Source: Dehalococcoidales bacterium
GTDB lineage: Bacteria; Chloroflexota; Dehalococcoidia; Dehalococcoidales; UBA5627
Direction of reading: 5' to 3'
Length of the DNA stretch: 6,142 bases
Assembly: GCA_012520835.1 (NCBI GenBank)
Contig: JAAYNN010000179.1
Location: forward strand, 1-6,142
Below the pieces are notes generated by a model. The model made no database searches. It was given only the letters and a program-made list of their open reading frames with translations, and was not told the DNA's origin. Shown one piece after another: positions 1 through 3,934 of the stretch (position 1 is the first letter of the stretch; each line of letters opens with the position of its first letter). The position numbers and the translations under genes were made by a program.

Positions 1-490
1 CAGCAATTACTTTGGTTGTCAAGTTATAATTCTTAAAAATATCTACTATATCCTTAACCAGCAGCATGCCGTCGCTGCCGACGTCATCGAGACGGCCTAC
101 GAACGGGCTGACATAAGCCGCCCCTGCCAGCGCCGCCAGCAAGGCCTGGTTGGCGGAAAAAACAAGCGTCATATTGACCTTGATTTGTTCTTTTGCCAGT
201 GCGGAAGTCACTTCAAGCCCCTCGGCAGTCGCCGGTATCTTGATTACCACGTTCTCCGCCCATGAGGCGATTTCGCGCGCCTGTTCCTGCATGGCGCGGA
301 CACCCTCCACCACCACCTCGGCCGAAACCGGCCCGGGCACGATGGCGCAAATCTGTTTTACGACCGATTTATAATCGGAATGCCCTTCTTTTGCCACCAG
401 CGTGGGATTGGTGGTAACGCCGGAAACCACTCCCAGCTTTACGCCCTGCTGTATTTGTTCTATGTTTGCCGTATCTAAAAATATGCGCAT
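1..490 (-). CDS. tal: Transaldolase, TalC/FSA family (3' end cut by window edge)
   Basis: Small class I aldolase of the TalC / fructose-6-phosphate aldolase family. It is cytosolic and transfers dihydroxyacetone units between sugar phosphates in the non-oxidative pentose phosphate pathway. The 163 residues present cover most of an (alpha/beta)8 barrel; the family is usually about 215 residues, so roughly 50 C-terminal residues lie beyond position 1. Visible motifs are MRIFLDTAN at the N-terminus, GVTTNPTL at 24-31, VVIKIP with the Schiff-base lysine Lys84, Thr108, and YVSPFVGRLDD at 126-136. By my alignment to E. coli FSA from memory, Glu58 replaces Gln59 and Phe130 replaces Tyr131. Both choices are typical of transaldolases, so I prefer transaldolase over FSA activity. 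The start is the ATG at 490-488, with GGAG six bases upstream (plus-strand 497-500); an ATG at 495-493 is out of frame. The gene begins 13 nt after the pyrG stop, so it is probably co-transcribed with pyrG. Confidence 0.93.
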   Translation of the reverse strand, partial: MRIFLDTANIEQIQQGVKLGVVSGVTTNPTLVAKEGHSDYKSVVKQICAIVPGPVSAEVVVEGVRAMQEQAREIASWAENVVIKIPATAEGLEVTSALAKEQIKVNMTLVFSANQALLAALAGAAYVSPFVGRLDDVGSDGMLLVKDIVDIFKNYNLTTKVIA

Positions 491-503
491 TTCATACTCC
501 GTA

Positions 504-2138
504 CTATGGATTCAATGGAAGCGACGGCTGCGCCCCTTCGCGCAGGACGTCTTTGGCGGCGCCGATAAAGCCGCGGAAGAGCGGGTGCGGGCGGCCGGGA
601 CGCGAGAGAAACTCGGGATGGAAGTGGCAGCCCAGCATCCATCTATGATTTTTTATTTCGCAGATTTCAACCAGCTTGCCATCCGGCGAGAGGCCGCTGA
701 AGACCATTCCGGCTGCAGCCAGCTGCTCGCGGTAATCGTTATTGAATTCGTAGCGGTGGCGGTGGCGCTCGTTGATCTGATTTTCATTATAGAGTGCGGC
801 GGCAATTGTTCCCGGAACTAGGTTGCACGGGTACTCGCCCAGCCGCATGGCGCCGCCCTTATCCTTTGCCGAACACTGCCCGGGGAGATAGGCGATGACA
901 GGGTGCGGAGTACACTTATTGAACTCAACCGAATTGGGAGTATCGGTTTGAAGTACGAATCTGGCAAATTCGATCACCATGATTTGCATGCCGAGGCAGA
1001 TGCCGAAATAGGGAATATTGTTCTGCCGGGCGTATCCGGCAGCCTTTAACATGCCTTCGACGCCGCGCATGCCGAAACCGCTGGGAACGATGATGCCCTG
1101 CGCATGGCGCAAAAGCGCCTCGCTGCCCGGTTTCTCCAGGTCTTCGGAGTGAACCCAGTCCAGCTTGACTTTCCTTTTATGAAACAAACCGGCATGGCAC
1201 AGCGATTCGCGCACCGAGTAGTAGGCGTCTTCCAGCTCGACATATTTGCCGACCAGCGCAATGTTTACTTCTTCCGACGGCTCCTTGATGCAGGCTACCA
1301 TCTCCTTCCAGACGGAAAGGTTGGGCTGGCCGGCCCTGAGGCCGAGCCGTTTTACTATCAATTCATCCATCCCGAATTCTTCCAGGATGATGGGCACTTC
1401 GTATATGCTGGAAACGGTCGGCAGCGGAATCACGGCATCCAGTTCGACATCGCAGAAAAGCGATATTTTATCGCGGATGCTGTCTGAAATCGGGTAATCG
1501 CTGCGGCAGACAATCACATCCGGCTGAATACCGATGCGCCGCAGCTCATTGACGCTGTGCTGGGTCGGCTTGGTCTTCAATTCCCTGGTGGAATTGATAT
1601 GCGGCAGCAGCGTGACATGCATATATAGTACGTTATCTCTGCCGACATCCTTGCGCATCTGCCTGATGGCTTCCAGAAATGGCTGACCTTCGATATCGCC
1701 CACCGTGCCGCCGACTTCGACGATTATCACATCTGCCTGCGATTGCTCGGAGAGCCTCTTGAAATGCTGCTTGATTTCGCCGGTCAAATGCGGAACTACC
1801 TGGATGGTGCCGCCTGAAAATTCGCCGCGGCGCTCCTTGGCGATAACCGAGCTGTAGATTTGCCCGGAGGTGATATTGGAGTCCGATGTAAGCTCGACAT
1901 CGATGAAACGTTCGTAATTGCCGAGGTCGAGGTCGGTTTCTGCTCCGTCTCTGGTGACAAAGACTTCGCCGTGCTGGTAGGGAGACATGTTGCCCGGATC
2001 GACATTCAGGTAGGGGTCCATTTTCAGAACTGAGACGCTGATGCCACGGCTTTTGAGGATGTTGCCGATAGAGGCGACCATGATGCCTTTTCCGACGGAA
2101 CTGACTACGCCGCCGGTTACAAATATATACTTAGACAT
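504..2138 (-). CDS. pyrG: CTP synthase (glutamine-hydrolysing)
   Basis: Catalyses UTP + ATP + glutamine to CTP, the last step of pyrimidine nucleotide synthesis; cytosolic, normally a tetramer. At 544 residues it is full length for the family. The N-terminal synthetase domain (about 1-266) shows the P-loop GGVVSSVGKG at 9-18, Lys39, MSPYQHGEVFV at 51-61, Mg-binding Asp71 and Glu141, and the nucleotide-binding KTKPTQHSV at 188-196. The C-terminal class I glutamine amidotransferase domain (about 290-535) carries the nucleophile Cys381 in GICLGMQ, and His507 and Glu509 in HFHPEF. One oddity is PSGFG at 352-356, where the family normally has PGGFG; Ser353 falls at the first oxyanion-loop glycine. 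The ATG at 2138-2136 fits the conserved N-terminus. A GGGGA sits rather far upstream (about 12 nt), so initiation may be moderate. It is the first gene of a minus-strand operon with the transaldolase gene. Confidence 0.98.
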   Translation of the reverse strand: MSKYIFVTGGVVSSVGKGIMVASIGNILKSRGISVSVLKMDPYLNVDPGNMSPYQHGEVFVTRDGAETDLDLGNYERFIDVELTSDSNITSGQIYSSVIAKERRGEFSGGTIQVVPHLTGEIKQHFKRLSEQSQADVIIVEVGGTVGDIEGQPFLEAIRQMRKDVGRDNVLYMHVTLLPHINSTRELKTKPTQHSVNELRRIGIQPDVIVCRSDYPISDSIRDKISLFCDVELDAVIPLPTVSSIYEVPIILEEFGMDELIVKRLGLRAGQPNLSVWKEMVACIKEPSEEVNIALVGKYVELEDAYYSVRESLCHAGLFHKRKVKLDWVHSEDLEKPGSEALLRHAQGIIVPSGFGMRGVEGMLKAAGYARQNNIPYFGICLGMQIMVIEFARFVLQTDTPNSVEFNKCTPHPVIAYLPGQCSAKDKGGAMRLGEYPCNLVPGTIAAALYNENQINERHRHRYEFNNDYREQLAAAGMVFSGLSPDGKLVEICEIKNHRWMLGCHFHPEFLSRPGRPHPLFRGFIGAAKDVLREGAQPSLPLNP

Positions 2139-2184
2139 ATGATGAGTTGTTCCCCGATCTTCAAAATATTTTATATTTTACCCT

Positions 2185-2257
2185 TCTAAACATATGGATT
2201 ACGGAATAAAATCATACCTGAACATCAAATAAACTAAAAGGTAAATATCTAAACATA
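2185..2257. repeat. Two 10-bp direct repeats TCTAAACATA in the pyrG leader
   Basis: Exact copies of TCTAAACATA lie at 2185-2194 and 2248-2257, 63 bp apart start to start. Both fall in the predicted 5' untranslated leader of pyrG, where they read TATGTTTAGA. Each contains an ATG opening a mini-ORF that begins Met-Phe-Arg: 14 codons from 2256 down to a TGA at 2214-2212, and 10 codons from 2193 down to a TGA at 2163-2161. Neither has a visible Shine-Dalgarno sequence. The repeat may be chance in AT-rich DNA. Confidence 0.4.
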
Positions 2258-2284
2258 GGGGCTTTCAAAGAATGGGTTTCTTTT

Positions 2285-2314
2285 ATTATATGAATCCGCA
2301 AGGGAGAATGTCAA
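2285..2314 (-). promoter_or_regulatory. Predicted sigma70-type promoter of pyrG-tal
   Basis: On the minus strand there is a perfect -35 TTGACA (2314-2309), an 18 bp spacer and a perfect -10 TATAAT (2290-2285). Transcription would start near 2278, giving a leader of about 140 nt before the pyrG ATG. A small dyad, AAAGAA-TGGGT-TTCTTT (2267-2283), overlaps the expected start site and could be an operator or a short RNA hairpin. No terminator-like hairpin with a U-run is visible in the leader, so there is no sign of classic pyrG attenuation. Confidence 0.8.
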
Positions 2315-2407
2315 CATTTACAAAAATTTTTATCAGTACCATTCGGTAATAGTGTCCAATCAACCGTTAATTACATTTAAAATGCTGTTCTTCAGGCACT
2401 ACAATCG

Positions 2408-2419
2408 AATAGCGCTATT
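2408..2419. repeat. 12-bp perfect palindrome AATAGCGCTATT
   Basis: A perfect 12 bp palindrome midway between the two divergent promoters, followed by T residues on the plus strand. It has no loop, so it would make a poor intrinsic terminator. It could be a protein-binding dyad, but nothing else supports this and chance is possible. Confidence 0.3.
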
Positions 2420-2494
2420 TTTATCCGGTTTCATGCAAATACCGCCATTCATGATTGCGGAGAGATAGAGATTCGATATCCGCCACCCAGCAAG

Positions 2495-2512
2495 TTAATA
2501 ACCCATTGTTAA
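2495..2512. repeat. Imperfect inverted repeat just upstream of the dnaJ promoter
   Basis: TTAATAA and TTGTTAA form 7 bp arms with one mismatch around a 4 bp centre (CCCA). The repeat ends 16 bp before the -35 element of the dnaJ promoter. The position suits a regulator site, but the sequence does not match the HAIR consensus (CTTGAGT-N7-ACTCAAG) known for HspR. Confidence 0.3.
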
Positions 2513-2528
2513 TTTATCTAGTATTATT

Positions 2529-2558
2529 TTGACAATTTACGTAAATTTGCGTTATAAT
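2529..2558 (+). promoter_or_regulatory. Predicted sigma70-type promoter of the dnaJ-hspR-clp operon
   Basis: Perfect TTGACA (2529-2534), 18 bp spacer, perfect TATAAT (2553-2558). Transcription would start near 2565, giving a leader of about 29 nt to the ATG at 2594. A fully consensus promoter on a stress operon fits a model in which housekeeping sigma factor drives strong transcription and a repressor (probably the HspR encoded in the operon) holds it down until stress. Confidence 0.85.
2534..2547. promoter_or_regulatory. 14-bp palindrome inside the dnaJ promoter spacer; candidate HspR operator
   Basis: AATTTACGTAAATT is a perfect 14 bp palindrome lying almost wholly between the -35 and -10 elements and sharing one base with the -35. 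MerR-family dimers characteristically bind dyads in promoter spacers, and the operon encodes a MerR-family repressor. The sequence is not the published HAIR motif, so assigning it to HspR is inference. Operator divergence between phyla, or a different regulator, would both explain it. Confidence 0.5.
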
Positions 2559-2582
2559 ATTGATACTTGCATAAACTACCTC

Positions 2583-2586
2583 AGGA
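2583..2586 (+). promoter_or_regulatory. Ribosome binding site fixing the dnaJ start
   Basis: AGGA ends 7 bases before the ATG at 2594. It supports this start over an in-frame TTG at 2567, which lies next to the expected transcription start, has no Shine-Dalgarno sequence and would add nine residues in front of the usual J-domain N-terminus (AGKDYYNILGV). Confidence 0.75.
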
Positions 2587-2593
2587 ATTGATA

Positions 2594-3592
2594 ATGGCTG
2601 GAAAAGATTACTATAACATACTCGGAGTATCAAGGACGGCTACGGACAAGGAAATCAAGACCGCTTTCCGCAAGCTGGCACGCAAATATCACCCTGATGT
2701 CAATCCGGGCGATAAGACTGCTGAAGAAAAATTCAAGCAGGTCAGCGAGGCTTACGAAGTGCTTTCGGATGCCGAAAAGCGCAAGAAATATAACCAGTTC
2801 GGAGATCAGTGGCAGTATGCCGACCGTTTCACGGGCGCACAGGGACAGGGCGCCGGATACCAGAGTTACGATTTCAGCGACATCTTCAAGAGAGGCGGCC
2901 AGTCGCAGAGCTACCGCTTCAGCAGCACAGACGACCTCGGCAGCATTTTCGGAGACCTCTTCGGGATGGGGCGCGGCGAACGGCAGACACCCCAGAAACG
3001 CGTCAAGGATATCGAGTCTGCGATTGAAGTAACACTGGAAGAAGCCTTTAACGGCGCCACCCGGCTGATAGCAATCCAGGACGGCAAGCCCTGCCAGACA
3101 TGTCACGGCACGGGGCGCGTACATCGCATTCCCTGCTCCACCTGCAAGGGCTCAGGAACGGCTTCGAGCGAAAAGCGCATCGAGGTAAAGATACCGGCCG
3201 GGGTAAAAACCGGCTCGCGCATCCGTATTGCCGGGCAGGGGCGCGACGGATACGGCTCCACCGGTGATTTATACCTGGCGGTGACCGTTAAGCCTCACCG
3301 GCTGTTCGAACGACATGAAAACGACCTGCTGGTTGCCATCGATGTTCCGCTGACAACGGCGGTTTTGGGCGGGGAGGTCAAAGTCCCCACCCTGAAAGGA
3401 AACCTCGCTTTGAAAATCCCAGCCGAAACCCAGAACGGGCGTATTTTCCGCCTGGCAGGACAGGGCATGCCGGTTTTAGGCAAAGAGACGCGCGGCGACC
3501 TCAAGGCTAAAGTGAATGTGGTGATTCCCACCAATTTGACTGAGGAAGAAAAAGAACTATTCCGCAAACTGAATAGGATGAGAGGCGAATAG
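2594..3592 (+). CDS. dnaJ: DnaJ-family (Hsp40) co-chaperone with a single zinc centre
   Basis: J-domain co-chaperone that would stimulate the ATPase of DnaK and deliver unfolded proteins; cytosolic. It has 332 residues from the ATG at 2594. The J domain occupies about 5-70 with the essential HPD at 33-35. A linker rich in Gly, Ser and Gln (about 71-130) includes FGDLFGMG. The C-terminal substrate-binding domains span about 138-315 with IPAGVKTGSRIRIAGQG and a second repeat-like IPAETQNGRIFRLAGQG. Between 167 and 188 there are only two CxxCxGxG motifs (CQTCHGTG and CSTCKGSG; Cys167, 170, 181, 184). Classical DnaJ has four motifs and about 375 residues, while CbpA has none, so this protein is intermediate. 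It is the first gene of the operon, 21 nt before hspR. I see no frameshift; the motif pair is intact in a continuous frame. CbpA-like annotation is also possible. Confidence 0.93.
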   Translation: MAGKDYYNILGVSRTATDKEIKTAFRKLARKYHPDVNPGDKTAEEKFKQVSEAYEVLSDAEKRKKYNQFGDQWQYADRFTGAQGQGAGYQSYDFSDIFKRGGQSQSYRFSSTDDLGSIFGDLFGMGRGERQTPQKRVKDIESAIEVTLEEAFNGATRLIAIQDGKPCQTCHGTGRVHRIPCSTCKGSGTASSEKRIEVKIPAGVKTGSRIRIAGQGRDGYGSTGDLYLAVTVKPHRLFERHENDLLVAIDVPLTTAVLGGEVKVPTLKGNLALKIPAETQNGRIFRLAGQGMPVLGKETRGDLKAKVNVVIPTNLTEEEKELFRKLNRMRGE

Positions 3593-3613
3593 AATGCCCG
3601 GAAAGGAGATTTT

Positions 3614-3934
3614 ATGGAAAAAGATATGCAACCGCGCTATGTGATAAGCGTGGCAGCCGAGATGCTCGGCACCCAGACTTATACCCTGCGCTATTACGAA
3701 AAAGTAGGCGTCATCAACCCGGCGCGCTCCAAGGGCAATATTCGTCTCTATTCGGATATGGACCTGAAGATTATTAAAAGGGTAATGACGCTGATGGATG
3801 AACTCGGTGTCAACCTGGCCGGCGTAGAAGTAATTCTGCGGATGTCGCAGCAGATTGAACAACTGCAGAAAACGGTCGAAGAACTGGAAAGAGGAATCGA
3901 GATATTAAGGATAGAAAGTAATGAGACAGGATAA
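3614..3934 (+). CDS. hspR: HspR-type heat-shock repressor, MerR family
   Basis: DNA-binding repressor of chaperone operons; in Streptomyces, HspR uses DnaK as co-repressor to sense folding stress. It has 106 residues. The N-terminal MerR winged helix-turn-helix covers about 9-75: YVISVAAEMLGTQTYTLRYYEK holds the recognition region, the wing follows around NIRLYS at 42-47, and GVNLAGVEVIL at 65-75 is a strong HspR signature. A coiled-coil dimerisation helix follows (about 76-100, SQQIEQLQKTVEELERGIEI). There is no effector-binding domain, as expected for HspR. An excellent ribosome binding site, AAAGGAG, lies 5 nt before the ATG. It sits 21 nt after dnaJ, and its last 14 nt overlap the Clp gene in another frame. 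It probably autoregulates the operon through the promoter at 2529-2558. Confidence 0.92.
   Translation: MEKDMQPRYVISVAAEMLGTQTYTLRYYEKVGVINPARSKGNIRLYSDMDLKIIKRVMTLMDELGVNLAGVEVILRMSQQIEQLQKTVEELERGIEILRIESNETG

Larger units (their letters stand above)
2139..2593. other. AT-rich divergent intergenic region between pyrG and dnaJ
   Basis: About 455 bp without a convincing gene, much more AT-rich than the flanking coding DNA. It holds the outward-facing promoters of both operons: minus strand at 2285-2314 and plus strand at 2529-2558. Between them (2315-2528) I find no ORF with a ribosome binding site, no tRNA-like fold and no GC-rich hairpin followed by a T-run that would be a clear terminator. 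Short dyads are listed separately. The pyrG leader is long (about 140 nt); the dnaJ leader is short (about 29 nt). Confidence 0.85.

Noticed and set aside
402..821. Plus-strand open frame of 139 codons across the tal-pyrG junction
   Set aside because: It is antisense to the C-terminus of PyrG and the start of the transaldolase, both conserved; the translation shows no family resemblance.
2408..2424. AATAGCGCTATT plus T-run as a terminator
   Set aside because: The palindrome has no loop and the stem is short and AT-rich; it also lies between two divergent promoters, with no gene ending there to terminate.
2566..2585. HAIR-like half sites (CTTGCAT and CCTCAGG) near the dnaJ transcription start
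   Set aside because: Each half matches the HspR consensus in only 5 of 7 positions, the spacing is 6 rather than 7, and the two halves are poor inverted repeats of each other.
2567..2593. Upstream TTG start for the DnaJ-like gene
   Set aside because: It sits essentially at the predicted transcription start without a ribosome binding site, whereas the ATG at 2594 has AGGA at good spacing and gives the normal J-domain N-terminus.
2630..3124. Minus-strand open frame of 164 codons opposite dnaJ
   Set aside because: It is the mirror of the J domain and zinc-motif coding sequence and has no promoter or ribosome binding site of note.
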